From contig DATNPK010000092.1 in NCBI GenBank assembly GCA_036703275.1, positions 81,349 through 145,348 on the forward strand: DNA of 64,000 nucleotides, in the 5' to 3' direction. The DNA comes from Coleofasciculaceae cyanobacterium. GTDB lineage: Bacteria; Cyanobacteriota; Cyanobacteriia; Cyanobacteriales; Xenococcaceae. The translations under genes were made by a program, and so were the position numbers. Below, in pieces: positions 19,533 to 28,959 of this stretch (the stretch's first letter is position 1; every line of letters begins with the position of its first letter). The notes below the pieces were generated by a model. That model worked only from the letters and a program-made list of their open reading frames with translations. It was not told where the DNA came from and did not search any database.

Positions 19533-20210
19533 ATGAAAATTTTATTGGTAGATGACGAAACTGAACTAAGCGATCCTTTGAGTCGAATTTTGTTGCAAGA
19601 AGGCTATCAGGTAGATATAGCTGATGATGGTGCAACAGGAATGGAATTAGCCCTGCAAAATCAGTACGATTTACTGATCTTGGATTGGATGTTGCCTCAT
19701 AAGTCAGGATTAGAAATCTGTCGGTCCATGCGATCGCAATTTTTAAGTACCCCTGTATTATTTTTAACCGCTAAGGATACAATAGACGATCGCGTCGATG
19801 GGTTGGATGCAGGGGCAGATGACTATTTAGTCAAGCCGTTTGAACTGCGGGAATTATTAGCCAGAGTGCGGGCTTTGTTGCGTCGCTCTAGTTTAGAAAT
19901 GCCCAATAGCGAGCGCTTAAAAGTAGCAGACTTAGAGCTAGATCTAGAAAATCAGATAGCATATCGTAGCGACAGGGCGATCGACCTATCGGAAAAAGAA
20001 ATCAAGCTATTAACTTACTTTATGCACCACCCAGACAGACTATTAACCCACGAAGAAATATATCGCTATCTGTGGCAAGCGGAAGAACAACCTAGCAGTA
20101 ATGTATTAGCTGCGTTGGTACGCCTATTGCGACGTAAAATTGAAATTAAGGGAGAAAGCACTTTAATTCATACGGTTTATGGCAAAGGTTATCGTTTCGG
20201 AAATGTTTAG
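19533..20210 (+). CDS. OmpR/PhoB-family response regulator, orphan
   Basis: A 225-residue two-domain regulator. The receiver domain has the acidic pocket Asp7-Asp8, the phosphate acceptor Asp51 in LLILDWMLP, Thr79 and Lys101 in VKPFELRELLARVRALL. The winged-helix domain (about 128-225) contains DLSEKEIKLLTYFMHHPDRL and VRLLRRKIEIKG, ending HTVYGKGYRFGNV. It would bind promoter DNA when phosphorylated. No histidine kinase is adjacent, so the partner must be elsewhere. The gene is divergent from the aldo/keto reductase and could control it; that is inference. Confidence 0.9.
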   Translation: MKILLVDDETELSDPLSRILLQEGYQVDIADDGATGMELALQNQYDLLILDWMLPHKSGLEICRSMRSQFLSTPVLFLTAKDTIDDRVDGLDAGADDYLVKPFELRELLARVRALLRRSSLEMPNSERLKVADLELDLENQIAYRSDRAIDLSEKEIKLLTYFMHHPDRLLTHEEIYRYLWQAEEQPSSNVLAALVRLLRRKIEIKGESTLIHTVYGKGYRFGNV

Positions 20211-20374
20211 CTGTAGTCTGTCAGGTTGTAATTGATAGGTTTAAAATCGTTAATTTCTTCAATTAGATTATCCTAATCCATGTCTTCTAGTTTTCTGTTT
20301 TGAATCGCATTGATAATCTTTTGTCGCCAAAGATTTAAATCTTGATGATAAAGCTGTTCCAGTTGATTACTCAT
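20207..20374 (-). pseudogene. DUF29-like gene fragment with TGG-to-TAG type stop
   Basis: On the minus strand the frame from ATG reads MSNQLEQLYHQDLNLWRQKI and on to NRKLEDMD, then TAG at 20273-20275, then DNLIEEIND. The start of DUF29 proteins is ...LY.QDF.LW......L..R....D.D.....NLIEEIE..., so the stop falls on a position that is usually Trp (TGG to TAG). The frame stays readable until 20207 and then meets the end of the response-regulator gene on the other strand, so the C-terminal two thirds are gone. It starts only 18 bases after a copy of the mfd tail, in the same orientation. Confidence 0.65.
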
Positions 20375-20392
20375 CGCTTATCTCTCTTGTAT

Positions 20393-20473
20393 TTAAACCA
20401 ATTCTAATTCAGGTAAAGCCTTGTGAATTGTCCCTAACCAGTCAATCAAATTATCCAATTGCTTTTGAGGCTT
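20393..20473 (-). pseudogene. Second displaced copy of the mfd 3' end (26 codons + stop)
   Basis: The minus strand reads KPQKQLDNLIDWLGTI followed by [10 protein letters not shown] and a TAA. This equals the last 26 residues of the full mfd product at 23 of 26 positions. It has no start and cannot be expressed on its own. Similarity stops at the Lys codon on the 5' side and at the stop codon on the 3' side. Confidence 0.9.
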
Positions 20474-20775
20474 CGCAATCTAGAAATTATTCCTCTAGCA
20501 ATAGAATTGTTAAGCAAGATTAAGGATAAAAGGGAAAAGCAAGGATTAAAAAAGATATTTACGCTATTTTGAATAAGTTTTTTGCTAAATAAGTTTTACA
20601 CTCTAAATAGAGATCGCCTTGATTGCCAAATAATTCGATCGCTTTGATTGGATTGAAATCGGCAAAAGCTTGATAATTAGTTTATTTGGTGGGCAAAAGT
20701 TATTCTGTAATGATAATTTGCTGGTGTTATTTTTTTCCACCTACATGCGATCGCTCTAATTTTTTGTTGATAAAA
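20474..20775. other. Non-coding gap between the mfd scar and rmuC
   Basis: No gene is seen. It is AT-rich with a HIP1 octamer near 20748. It holds one copy of an 18-base repeat (20602-20619) whose other copy lies upstream of mfd. Confidence 0.5.
20602..20619. repeat. 18-base direct repeat, copy 1
   Basis: TCTAAATAGAGATCGCCT is identical to 27260-27277. The two copies are in the same orientation and bracket rmuC, the first mfd scar, xisI, xisH and the whole mfd gene. Confidence 0.7.
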
Positions 20776-22539
20776 TCAATCATCATCTTGGGCGATAATT
20801 CTTAAAGATTGATCGACAGTATCTATAGAGTCTATTTGCTCGTTTCCATAGCCACCTATCTCTTCAAACTTTTTGGCAGTTACTAGTAGTCTAGAATTAT
20901 ACGAACCTACTGCTTTGTTGTATGTTTTAACTGTTTCGTCGAGTTTTTTGCGAAGAGTATCCAAATGGTTAGCAAATACGGTAAACCTGTCATATAGTTC
21001 TCGACCTAAATTACCTATTTCTTGAGTATTTCTAGCAATTTGTTCTTGTCTCCACCCGTATTCTATAGTTCTTAGTAACGTAATTAATGTAGTTGGAGTA
21101 GCAAGAATTACCTTTCTTTCTATTCCATATTCTATTAAACTAGGATCTTGCTGTAAGGCTGCACTAAAGAAAACTTCACCTGGCAAAAACATAACTACAA
21201 ATTCAGGCGTGTTATCAAATTGTATCCAATAGTTTTTGGAACTAAGTTGATTGATATGACTGCGAATATGTTTGGCATGATTTTTTAAACAGTTAATTTT
21301 CTCCGATTCTTCTTCCATCTCTAATGCTTCTAAATATGCTTTTAAAGGAGCTTTAGAGTCTACAATTACCTTTTTTTGGCTAGGAAGCGTCACAATTAAA
21401 TCTGGTCTTTGATTGCGACCCTCTTCTGTAACTACAGTTTCTTGTATGGTAAAGTCACAATGTTCTTGCATTCCTGAAATTTCTACTACGCGCCTTAGCT
21501 GGACTTCTCCCCATCTCCCACGAACTATAGGCTGTCGTAATGCTTGAGTTAAATTAGCAGTTTCAGATTGAAGCCTGTACATGAGTGCTGCTTGAGATTG
21601 AAGCTGTTCTGAAATTTGTCCTTTATCTCTTGACCAAGCATTATCTGTATTATTTAATTTTTTGTCAAATGCTTCTAAAGATCTGTTTAATGGTGAAATT
21701 AAGTCGCTAATTGCTTGATGTTTGGCATCAATTTTATGTTGAGATGTTTGATATATATTTTCAAACGTAGCTTTGGCAGCTTGTAAAAATTGTTGATTAT
21801 TATTTTGCAAAGCTCTCGAAGATAGAGATTCAAAAGCGTTAGTCAATTTTTGTTCTGCATTTTGAAGTAGCTCTATTTTTTCTTGTGTTGATTTTCGTTC
21901 TTCTTCTAACTTAGTTTTTAAACTAGATAATTCTTCTTTAAATCTAGCTTTTTCTAACTTTAGTTGTTCGTTTTGTTGTTTAAAATCAGTATTTTCTTGT
22001 TTCAGTTCTTCTATGTATTCTCTTTGAGCATTAGCTTCAGCACTCATTTTATGAGCCTGTTCAATTTCTCGTTTATAATCCGTGATTTCTAAATTTATCT
22101 GATTTAGATCGTTTTCTAATTTAATAATTATTTGATTATGATGTTGTTTTTGACTTTCTAAATCTGCTGCTAGTCTAGATATATTTTCTTTATGAGCAGT
22201 ATTTTCATTTCTAAGGCGTTGATTATTCTCAGTTTCAACTAACAATCTTGCTTCCAAATTTGATGTTTTCTCTAGCTTTGCATCTGCATCACTAGATTTT
22301 TTGATTGTGTTGCGAATTTCCTGTTCATTTTCTTTTATGGTTTTTTCTAGTTGTTGAATTATAGTTTGTTTCTGCTCGTTTTCTTCTAATAGTTTTTCTC
22401 TCTGTGAGTTAAAAAGATTAGCTTTTTCGTCACTTGCCTGTTTTTGAAATTTGATAGTTTGTATTTGCGATCGCGTTATCAACCAAACACTTCCTCCACC
22501 GAGAATTAATCCCACAATTAGCCCAAATATAACTTCCAT
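20776..22539 (-). CDS. rmuC: RmuC family DNA recombination protein
   Basis: A 587-residue member of the RmuC family, which limits recombination-type rearrangements at inverted repeats in E. coli and has a predicted PD-(D/E)XK-like nuclease core. Residues 1-20 form a membrane anchor (MEVIFGLIVGLILGGGSVWL). A long coiled coil runs to about residue 240, rich in Glu, Lys and Gln. The RmuC domain follows: RGRWGEVQLRRVVEISGM, PDLIVTLPSQKKVIVDSKAP (with Asp and Lys of the core), MFLPGEVFFSAALQQDP and ATPTTLITLLRTIEYGWRQE. The gene lies between two displaced copies of the mfd 3' end, which suggests it arrived as cargo at this locus. Confidence 0.9.
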   Translation of the reverse strand: MEVIFGLIVGLILGGGSVWLITRSQIQTIKFQKQASDEKANLFNSQREKLLEENEQKQTIIQQLEKTIKENEQEIRNTIKKSSDADAKLEKTSNLEARLLVETENNQRLRNENTAHKENISRLAADLESQKQHHNQIIIKLENDLNQINLEITDYKREIEQAHKMSAEANAQREYIEELKQENTDFKQQNEQLKLEKARFKEELSSLKTKLEEERKSTQEKIELLQNAEQKLTNAFESLSSRALQNNNQQFLQAAKATFENIYQTSQHKIDAKHQAISDLISPLNRSLEAFDKKLNNTDNAWSRDKGQISEQLQSQAALMYRLQSETANLTQALRQPIVRGRWGEVQLRRVVEISGMQEHCDFTIQETVVTEEGRNQRPDLIVTLPSQKKVIVDSKAPLKAYLEALEMEEESEKINCLKNHAKHIRSHINQLSSKNYWIQFDNTPEFVVMFLPGEVFFSAALQQDPSLIEYGIERKVILATPTTLITLLRTIEYGWRQEQIARNTQEIGNLGRELYDRFTVFANHLDTLRKKLDETVKTYNKAVGSYNSRLLVTAKKFEEIGGYGNEQIDSIDTVDQSLRIIAQDDD

Positions 22540-22697
22540 AACTAAACTAGATTGAAATAAAACAAAACTACTTTTGAAGCAGCTATCTAAATAGTTCCCT
22601 TGTAAAAGGCTTAAATTAATAAAAGTTACAAATCGTATTTTGTTTCTGATAATAATTCGAGGCAGACAAGATAATCCTTTGTGTCTGTGGGTGAAAC

Positions 22698-22838
22698 TTA
22701 AACCAACTCCAACTCAGATAAAGCCTTGTCAATTGTACCCAACCACTCAATCAAATTATATAATTGCTTTTGAGGCTTAACTATACCTAAACCCCGCACG
22801 ATGACTTTTTTTGGTGCATAGACAAAACGAGATAAAAG
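22698..22838 (-). pseudogene. First displaced copy of the mfd 3' end (46 codons + stop)
   Basis: The minus strand reads [20 protein letters not shown] then [16 protein letters not shown] and [10 protein letters not shown], with its own TAA at 22698-22700. It matches the last 46 residues of the full mfd product at 41 positions (differences R to L, N to Y, D to N, H to D, P to S). It starts one base after the stop codon of the xisI remnant. Many third-position changes show it is an older or foreign copy and not a recent tandem duplication. Confidence 0.93.
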
Positions 22839-22839
22839 T

Positions 22840-23173
22840 TTAACTGACTGCAAAATCAGTATATTGTCTAATATCGGCAGGATGAAAACCCAACACTATT
22901 TTATCTTTAGAAATTCCTGCGTTTACTAATTCATTTGCAATACCATATTCTGTACCATCGCGATGAATCCAGATTTTGTTATCAATAATTTCTAAGTGAA
23001 TAACGCAGCCATGTACTCTTTTTTTTTTGCCATCCCGAAGTCATAACCAAGTAATTATTTTGGTCATTGCTAATAATTAACTTTGACTCTATATTTCCTC
23101 GCGAGTAGGGAATAGATACATAATCAGTTAAGATATTTTTAATTTTTTCTCGATATTCTTCTATGGTATCCAT
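22840..23173 (-). pseudogene. xisI: xisI-like gene (fdxN element excision controlling factor) with frameshift
   Basis: XisI and XisH were found as factors needed for excision of the fdxN element in Anabaena heterocysts; homologues are widespread in cyanobacteria and their general role is unclear. The frame starts MDTIEEYREKIKNILTDYVS and reaches YLVMTSGWQKKK. It then crosses a run of ten A (T-run at 23019-23028 on the + strand). One base out of frame the rest of XisI follows: RVHGCVIHLEIIDNKIWIHR, then [20 protein letters not shown] and [14 protein letters not shown], stop at 22840-22842. All parts of a 110-residue XisI are present, so a one-base change in the A-run would restore it. The start overlaps the xisH region. 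Confidence 0.85.
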
Positions 23174-23577
23174 TAAATTATTTCCTCGCGAGCGGCATCG
23201 AAAACAATTAATTTAAAAGTTTTTTATTTAAAAGAATTTGACCAACAGGTTCTATAAATATATCTTCAAGAGTAGTTTCTCTGATAGCTAGATATAATAT
23301 ACGCTCTGGCTTTGTTTCTCCTATGATATCCAAATACAAAGTATATTGACCCAACGCTTGTTGTAGATCGGCTACTTGCGAGTTACCAACAAAGCTTTTT
23401 ATTTCTACAGCTATTTTTTCACTACCTTTGTGTGCTGCAATTAATTTTTCTGCGCCAAGATCGACATATAAATCTTTATTGCCCCATTGTTAATTTCAGC
23501 GGATCGTTGGTAATGCTCTACCCGTCTTTAATTAGAGCATTTTTAACATTGTTGTGAAAAATATCTTTTGCTGGCAT
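23161..23577 (-). pseudogene. xisH: xisH-like gene, several lesions
   Basis: The frame starts 3 bases after the mfd stop with MPAKDIFHNNVKNALIKDG, then TAG where XisH has Trp, then SITNDPLKL. After a frameshift it continues KDLYVDLGAEKLIAAHKGSE, KIAVEIKSFVGNSQVADLQQ and ALGQYTLYL...ILYLAI. After a second frameshift it reads LIVFDAAREEII, stop, WIP. The core Asp and the ExK pair of the predicted nuclease-like fold are still visible (VDLG and VEIKSF). The end overlaps the xisI start by four codons, as in intact xisHI pairs. Two stops and two shifts make it clearly dead, unlike xisI, which has only one lesion. Confidence 0.85.
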
Positions 23578-23580
23578 AGT

Positions 23581-26500
23581 CTACACTAATTCTAATTCGG
23601 GTAAAGCCTTGTGAATTGTACCCAACCATTCAATTAAATCATTCAACTGCTTTTGAGGCTTAACAATACCCAAACCCCGCACAATAACCTTCTTCGGCGC
23701 ATAAACAAAACGCGATCGCAAATGCTTAGGTAAATTCTCCGCCATCAAATTCCAAGCAGGTTCAGCCATCGGAGTTTCTAAGACAATGTTGGTTTGTCCT
23801 TCGGGTTTGATACGAGAGAAGCCAATCGCCTTAGCAATCTGTTTTAGTTCCATTACCTGGATTAGCTGCTGGGTTGCTGAAGGAATTGCACCATAGCGAT
23901 CTTCCCATTCGGCTGCAATTTGGACTAGTTCTTTTTTCGAGGTAGCGGTAGCAACAGCGCGGTAAGCATCCATTTTTTGTTCGGGATCGGCAATATAGTT
24001 GGCAGGAATAAAAGCAGTGAGTTTTAAATCTATTTGGGTATCTTCTACCTTGGGTATTTCTTGCCCTTGGATTTCTTGAATCGACTCTTGCAGCATCTCC
24101 ATATAGAGATCGAAGCCGATTTGCGTCATTTGTCCCGACTGTTCTGCACCCAGAAGACTACCTACCCCGCGTATTTCCATATCCCTAGTTGCTAGTTGAT
24201 AACCCGAACCGAGTTGGCTAAATTCTTGTAAAGCGCGGAGTCTTTTACGGGCAAGATCTGATAAAGTCTGTTTACTGGGGTATAGTAACCAGGCGTGTGC
24301 TTGAGTCCCAGAGCGCCCAACTCTGCCTCTTAACTGATACAGTTGGGATAAGCCGAATTTCTGGGAATCTTCGACGATAATGGTATTGACGCGGGGGATA
24401 TCTAAACCTGACTCGATGATGGTGGTGCAGACAAGCAAATCTGATTCGCCGTTGCTAAAGGTAAGCATGGTTGACTCTAATTCTGACTCTGGCATTTGCC
24501 CGTGAGCGATCGCAATTTTCATGCCCGGAATCATTTCCCGTAGCTGCGCGCTAACTTCTTCAATTCCTTCTACTCTGGGAACAACATAAAATATCTGTCC
24601 ACCCCGATCTAATTCATTACGAATCGCATTGCGGATCACTTCAGGATTATAAGGAGAAAGATGGGTTTTAATCGGACGACGAGACGGCGGAGGAGTAGTA
24701 ATTAAACTCATTTCCCGAATTCCCGACAGAGACATATATAGGGTGCGGGGAATAGGAGTAGCCGAGAGAGTTAAGACATCTACCTGTGTTTTGAAGGCTT
24801 TGATTTTTTCTTTTTGGTTTACTCCGAAGCGTTGTTCTTCATCAACTACCAACATACCTAGATCTTTGAACTTTACATCCTTCCCTAATAGCTGTTGTGT
24901 ACCCACCACCACATCTAATTCCCCTGTTGCTAGCCGCTGTAAAATTTCTTTTTTCTCCGAGGGAGTGCGGAAACGATTTAATAAACCGACGTTGATGGGA
25001 TAGGGGGCAAATCTTTCTTTGAAAGTGTGATAATGCTGTTGCGTCAAAATAGTTGTTGGCGCAAGTACGGCTACCTGTTTATTACCACTGGTAATTACTT
25101 TAAAAATTGCCCTGATAGCTACTTCCGTTTTACCAAAACCAACATCACCACAAACTAATCGATCCATCGGGCGATCACTTTCTAAATCTATTTTAATATC
25201 TTGGGTAGCTTTGAGTTGATCTGGGGTAGGTTGATAAGGAAAAGAATCTTCTAATTCTTGTTGCCAGGGATTATCTGGAGGATAGGCATAACCTTCTAGT
25301 TTGGAGCGTTTGGCATAGAGTTTTAATAAATCTACCGCTAACTTTTTAATATTTTTTTTAACTCTTGACTTAGTTTTTGACCAAGACTGAGTTGCCATTT
25401 TATTTAATTCTGGCGGACGTTTTTCAGTTTGCCGAAATCGAGACAGCATATCTAAAGAATCGGCAGGAACTCTTAACGTACCGTCGGCATATTGAACTAC
25501 TAAATATTCGCGGTGAACTAATGTTTCTAACTCTATAAATTTACCCAAGCCGTGATGTTTATGAACTACATAATCACCTGGGCGTAATTTATTAAGATCG
25601 ACTTTTTTAGAAGTAGCGCGACGGCGTTTACGAATGTAACCAGCAGTAGCTAAAGTTTGTTGTCCAAAAAATTCTTTATCAGTAACAACTACAATGCGAT
25701 AGGTAGGTAAAATAAACCCTTCTAACTCCGCTAAACCCGAATATTTTACTGCTACTGCGGTACTCTGAATTTGAGCTTTTTCAATTGCCCGAAAGTCTTG
25801 TGGATTTGGTACAAACTGCACTGGACAATCATGTTCTTCTAATAGCGAAGCAGAACGACTGGGTTGGGCTGAAACTAACCATGCCTGATACTTTTCTAGC
25901 GTCATCCCGCTGTATATTTCTCGCTTACCTCTAAGAATTGCAGCTAGTTTAGCAAATTGATGCGGCGTGGTAGGAATCGGACGTGCCTGTAAATTGTGTA
26001 CCGACACCGCGTCAGGATTAGCTATGTCTAAACGGGGTTTTGCTTCCGCAATTTCTGATAAATAAATGCAGTTAAAGTTATTACTTTTAGCTATACAAGT
26101 TTGAAACTCAGCGTGTATTTTGGGCAGACTTAATGCTAAACTTTCCCATTGAAATTGAGCCAATTCGATCCAGCGATCGCTATGGGCCTGACACTGTTCT
26201 AATTCATCAATGGCAATTAAAGTATTATCAGGTAAATAATCTAGAAGTGAAGCAGTTTGTTGAAAAGCAATACCTAAAAACCGCTTCATTCCTTCAGGAG
26301 GATTACCTTCTAGTAAAGCTTCTAATTCTGCATCATCTAAATAGCTTTCAATACTCTTACCGCTTTCTAAAATACTGTTAGCAATAATGTTACTAAAAGA
26401 AGTTGGCGTTAATAATAACCGCGGCAGCTTATCTAAAGATCTTTGACTAGCAGGATCGAACTCTTTTATTTGTTCTAATTCATCCCCAAACCAATCCAGT

Positions 26501-27108
26501 CTGACGGGTAGTTCAGCCGAAACGGGGAAAATATCGACAATATCCCCTCGTCTACTCCATTGTCCTTCGGTTTCTACTAAAGATACCCGTTCATAACCCA
26601 ATCTAGCTAGAGATTCATCCAACTGTTTTGAGGTCAATTCCATTTTAGGGTAAAGCGTCAGACAATAAGACTGAAATACTTCTGGGGGTGGTAAATGAGG
26701 CTGGAGCGATCGCTCTGTAGCTACAATAGCTATAGGCTGATTATTATGTACTTTTCCCTTTTCCCTACCCTCTTGACTGATGACTGATAGTACCTGCATC
26801 TGTCCCCAAGTAATCTCTGATTCGGGGTCAAAAGGGTCATAGGGACTCGCTTCGGAGGTAGGATAAAAATTTACCGTCTGCCACCCCATCGCCTCTAATT
26901 GGGCAGCCCAACGCCCGCCTTCTTCTAGGGTAGGACATATCACTAATAAATTCTTTGCTTCGGCTTTTGCCAAACTAGAACTAACAATACCCTTGGGTAA
27001 GCGGGGTATACCGTTGAGTAGTAAAGATTGTCCTTTGTCTAGTTTAGTTATTAGTTCTTTAGTCAAAGGCGATTTCTCGATCGTCCGTACTACTGATGCA
27101 AAAGCCAT
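23581..27108 (-). CDS. mfd: Transcription-repair coupling factor
   Basis: Mfd removes RNA polymerase stalled at DNA damage and recruits UvrA. The 1175 residues hold all parts: UvrB-homology region in the first 400 residues ([20 protein letters not shown]), the RNA-polymerase-interacting domain ([20 protein letters not shown], about 510-530), the RecG-like motor with Walker [14 protein letters not shown] box in [18 protein letters not shown], and the TRG region [20 protein letters not shown]. The C-terminal autoinhibitory domain ends [20 protein letters not shown]. The last 46 codons recur twice downstream as scars. The xisH remnant starts 3 bases after the stop, as if co-transcribed. Confidence 0.97.
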   Translation of the reverse strand: MAFASVVRTIEKSPLTKELITKLDKGQSLLLNGIPRLPKGIVSSSLAKAEAKNLLVICPTLEEGGRWAAQLEAMGWQTVNFYPTSEASPYDPFDPESEITWGQMQVLSVISQEGREKGKVHNNQPIAIVATERSLQPHLPPPEVFQSYCLTLYPKMELTSKQLDESLARLGYERVSLVETEGQWSRRGDIVDIFPVSAELPVRLDWFGDELEQIKEFDPASQRSLDKLPRLLLTPTSFSNIIANSILESGKSIESYLDDAELEALLEGNPPEGMKRFLGIAFQQTASLLDYLPDNTLIAIDELEQCQAHSDRWIELAQFQWESLALSLPKIHAEFQTCIAKSNNFNCIYLSEIAEAKPRLDIANPDAVSVHNLQARPIPTTPHQFAKLAAILRGKREIYSGMTLEKYQAWLVSAQPSRSASLLEEHDCPVQFVPNPQDFRAIEKAQIQSTAVAVKYSGLAELEGFILPTYRIVVVTDKEFFGQQTLATAGYIRKRRRATSKKVDLNKLRPGDYVVHKHHGLGKFIELETLVHREYLVVQYADGTLRVPADSLDMLSRFRQTEKRPPELNKMATQSWSKTKSRVKKNIKKLAVDLLKLYAKRSKLEGYAYPPDNPWQQELEDSFPYQPTPDQLKATQDIKIDLESDRPMDRLVCGDVGFGKTEVAIRAIFKVITSGNKQVAVLAPTTILTQQHYHTFKERFAPYPINVGLLNRFRTPSEKKEILQRLATGELDVVVGTQQLLGKDVKFKDLGMLVVDEEQRFGVNQKEKIKAFKTQVDVLTLSATPIPRTLYMSLSGIREMSLITTPPPSRRPIKTHLSPYNPEVIRNAIRNELDRGGQIFYVVPRVEGIEEVSAQLREMIPGMKIAIAHGQMPESELESTMLTFSNGESDLLVCTTIIESGLDIPRVNTIIVEDSQKFGLSQLYQLRGRVGRSGTQAHAWLLYPSKQTLSDLARKRLRALQEFSQLGSGYQLATRDMEIRGVGSLLGAEQSGQMTQIGFDLYMEMLQESIQEIQGQEIPKVEDTQIDLKLTAFIPANYIADPEQKMDAYRAVATATSKKELVQIAAEWEDRYGAIPSATQQLIQVMELKQIAKAIGFSRIKPEGQTNIVLETPMAEPAWNLMAENLPKHLRSRFVYAPKKVIVRGLGIVKPQKQLNDLIEWLGTIHKALPELELV

Positions 27109-27259
27109 AATTTGAAAGGATGATGGTTTAAAGGATATAGAAATAAAAATTTTTTACTCTCTTAAAAAGAGTAACGAAAAATAAGACCTATTAGTGCAGA
27201 TAAATCGGACTTATAGCAAAATTCATGGTTTATTACCGTTGTTAAATAGTACGAGCTAA

Positions 27260-27277
27260 TCTAAATAGAGATCGCCT
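27260..27277. repeat. 18-base direct repeat, copy 2
   Basis: TCTAAATAGAGATCGCCT, identical to 20602-20619. Both copies are preceded at 16-17 bases by TAAATA, which hints that the repeat unit may be longer but decayed. Confidence 0.7.
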
Positions 27278-27388
27278 ATAAACATTAACATCCGTAATTA
27301 ATACAAAAAAAAACTTTATTCTTAGCTAAAGCATCAATCATTACCGATAATTTTGGGTTTAAAGCTTCGCACTTTATGGCGATATACC

Positions 27389-27416
27389 TATTAGCTATTA
27401 GCTCTTAGCTATTAGC
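27389..27416. repeat. Tandem heptad repeat (AGCTATT)
   Basis: Four units of the heptamer AGCTATT (one unit AGCTCTT) in a row. The same family occurs in other gaps: 9274-9293, 44552-44570, 57781-57793, 59406-59431, and shorter ones at 7781-7799 and 12756-12773. Such short tandem heptads are known in cyanobacterial genomes; no function is established. Confidence 0.75.
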
Positions 27417-27481
27417 CTAGAATCACCAATATTTTAAGTCGGTGAGCAGTCAAACACTGAGTAACTCAAAAAGTCATTTGT

Positions 27482-27955
27482 TCAAATTAAATTCAACATC
27501 ATTTCATTACTAGGAGTAAAACCAATATTTTCGTAGACAGGCTTTCCTGAAAGTGAAGCATGAAGCACAGCCTTGGTGCAGTTTAAAGTTTTTAAATAAT
27601 CAATAGCTGTTTTAGTTAACTGGCTAGCAATACCCTGACGGCGATAATCTGGCAGAACATATACATTCCAGATATAGCCATAGTTGCGATATTCTATTTT
27701 AAAAGAGGAAGGATATAAACCTGCAAATAGCTGACAGCTAACCGATCCGACTATTTTGTCTTCTACTTGAGCTACAAAAGTCTGAAATTTTAACTCTCGG
27801 GCTTGTTGAATAAACTTGAGCGTAACATCCAACCAATCATTACGAATCAAAGTTGAAGAAATATTGTTGTCCAACCAAAGTTGATAGAAATGTTCGGCAA
27901 TTACGGAATCTATTTTAGGTGTCGCGCAATCGATAACTGCTTGAGAGACAGACAT
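27482..27955 (-). CDS. GNAT family N-acetyltransferase
   Basis: A 157-residue protein with the acetyl-CoA binding segment of GNAT enzymes: VYVLPDYRRQGIASQLTKTA (about 97-116), where the RRQGIA loop holds the pyrophosphate of CoA. The strand before it (VAQVEDKIVGSVSCQLFAGL) and the closing VLHASLSGKPVYENIGFTPS, with a conserved Tyr, complete the fold. It should acetylate an amine, but the substrate cannot be told. It lies between the mfd region and map on the same strand, with gaps of 85 bases or more, so co-transcription is uncertain. Confidence 0.85.
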   Translation of the reverse strand: MSVSQAVIDCATPKIDSVIAEHFYQLWLDNNISSTLIRNDWLDVTLKFIQQARELKFQTFVAQVEDKIVGSVSCQLFAGLYPSSFKIEYRNYGYIWNVYVLPDYRRQGIASQLTKTAIDYLKTLNCTKAVLHASLSGKPVYENIGFTPSNEMMLNLI

Positions 27956-28039
27956 ACAGATTGTTAGTTAGCTATTAGAAGCCATTCTAAATTTATATTT
28001 TAAAATTATTTGCTGGGCAAATAATTTTTATTAAATTAA

Positions 28040-28906
28040 TTAAACTAAATTGCGATCGCTCAAAATTTCATAGCCATCTTGGGTGACTAATACGGTATGC
28101 TCAAATTGGGCAGATAGATTATTATCTACGGTAACTACTGTCCAGCGATCGCGCAATACTCTAGTATGCTTAGAACCTGCATTAAGTATCGGTTCAATCG
28201 CCAAAGTCATTCCTGCTTTCAATTTGACGTTAGGCATCCATTTATTACGATGATTAAATACTGATGGTGCTTCGTGCAGATTTTTACCAACACCATGTCC
28301 AGTATATTGTTCTACTATGCTATAGCCATTTGCCTTTACATGGTCTTCTACTGCCCCAGCAATATCTAATAGATGATTACCCGCCTTTACTTGTTCTATG
28401 CCTTTGTATAAAGCTTCTTCGGCAACCTTAATTAATTTAGCAGCGTCTTTAGTTACCTTGTTACCTACGGCAATGGTGATACAGGAGTCACCATGAAACC
28501 CCTCACAATAAGCACCCGTATCTACTTTTAAAACATCTCCGCGATGAAGCACTTTTTTGGCATTAGGAATGCCGTGTACTACCTCGTTATTAACGCTGGC
28601 GCAGATTGAGGCAGGAAACCCATAATAACCTTTAAAGCTAGGAGTTGCAGCCATTTCACGAATACGCTGTTCGGCATATTCATCTAAATCTGCGGTTGTC
28701 ATTCCTGGTTTAGCTATCTCTTGAATTTCTTTCAGCACTGTTGCTACAATTTTCGCTGAACGACGCATTTTCTCAATTTCTGGCGCAGACTTAATTAAGA
28801 TACCGCGCGGATTACGATTTAGTGCGGGTAATTCATTAGATGTGGATGTGTCGGAATTTGAAGTTGGTTTTGATTTGGGAAAAAAAAGATTAGTAATAAT
28901 ATTCAT
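28040..28906 (-). CDS. map: Methionine aminopeptidase, type I with N-terminal extension
   Basis: Removes the N-terminal methionine from new proteins. The 288 residues include about 38 extra residues at the N-terminus (Ser/Thr/Asn-rich), after which the catalytic domain begins [18 protein letters not shown]. The metal ligands are Asp129, Asp140, His204, Glu238 and Glu269, and His111 lies in the substrate pocket (NNEVVHGIP). Cyanobacteria often have several map genes; the extended form is one of them. It is flanked by an acetyltransferase and a glycosyltransferase gene on the same strand; the gaps of 53-84 bases allow, but do not prove, one transcript. Confidence 0.94.
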   Translation of the reverse strand: MNIITNLFFPKSKPTSNSDTSTSNELPALNRNPRGILIKSAPEIEKMRRSAKIVATVLKEIQEIAKPGMTTADLDEYAEQRIREMAATPSFKGYYGFPASICASVNNEVVHGIPNAKKVLHRGDVLKVDTGAYCEGFHGDSCITIAVGNKVTKDAAKLIKVAEEALYKGIEQVKAGNHLLDIAGAVEDHVKANGYSIVEQYTGHGVGKNLHEAPSVFNHRNKWMPNVKLKAGMTLAIEPILNAGSKHTRVLRDRWTVVTVDNNLSAQFEHTVLVTQDGYEILSDRNLV

Positions 28907-28959
28907 TAAATGTAGTGTTATTTATATCTTTAATCTAAGTATATCGCTAACTGATTACG

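Larger units (their letters stand above)
27109..27481. other. Non-coding gap upstream of mfd
   Basis: No gene is seen. It is AT-rich and should hold the mfd promoter, though no clear boxes stand out. It contains the second copy of the 18-base repeat (27260-27277) and a tandem heptad repeat (27389-27416). Confidence 0.5.

Noticed and set aside
20393..22838. mfd tail copies as independent small genes
   Set aside because: They have no start codon or ribosome site and match only the mfd C-terminus.
22982..23173. A separate 63-residue gene
   Set aside because: It is the first half of xisI before the frameshift in the ten-A run.
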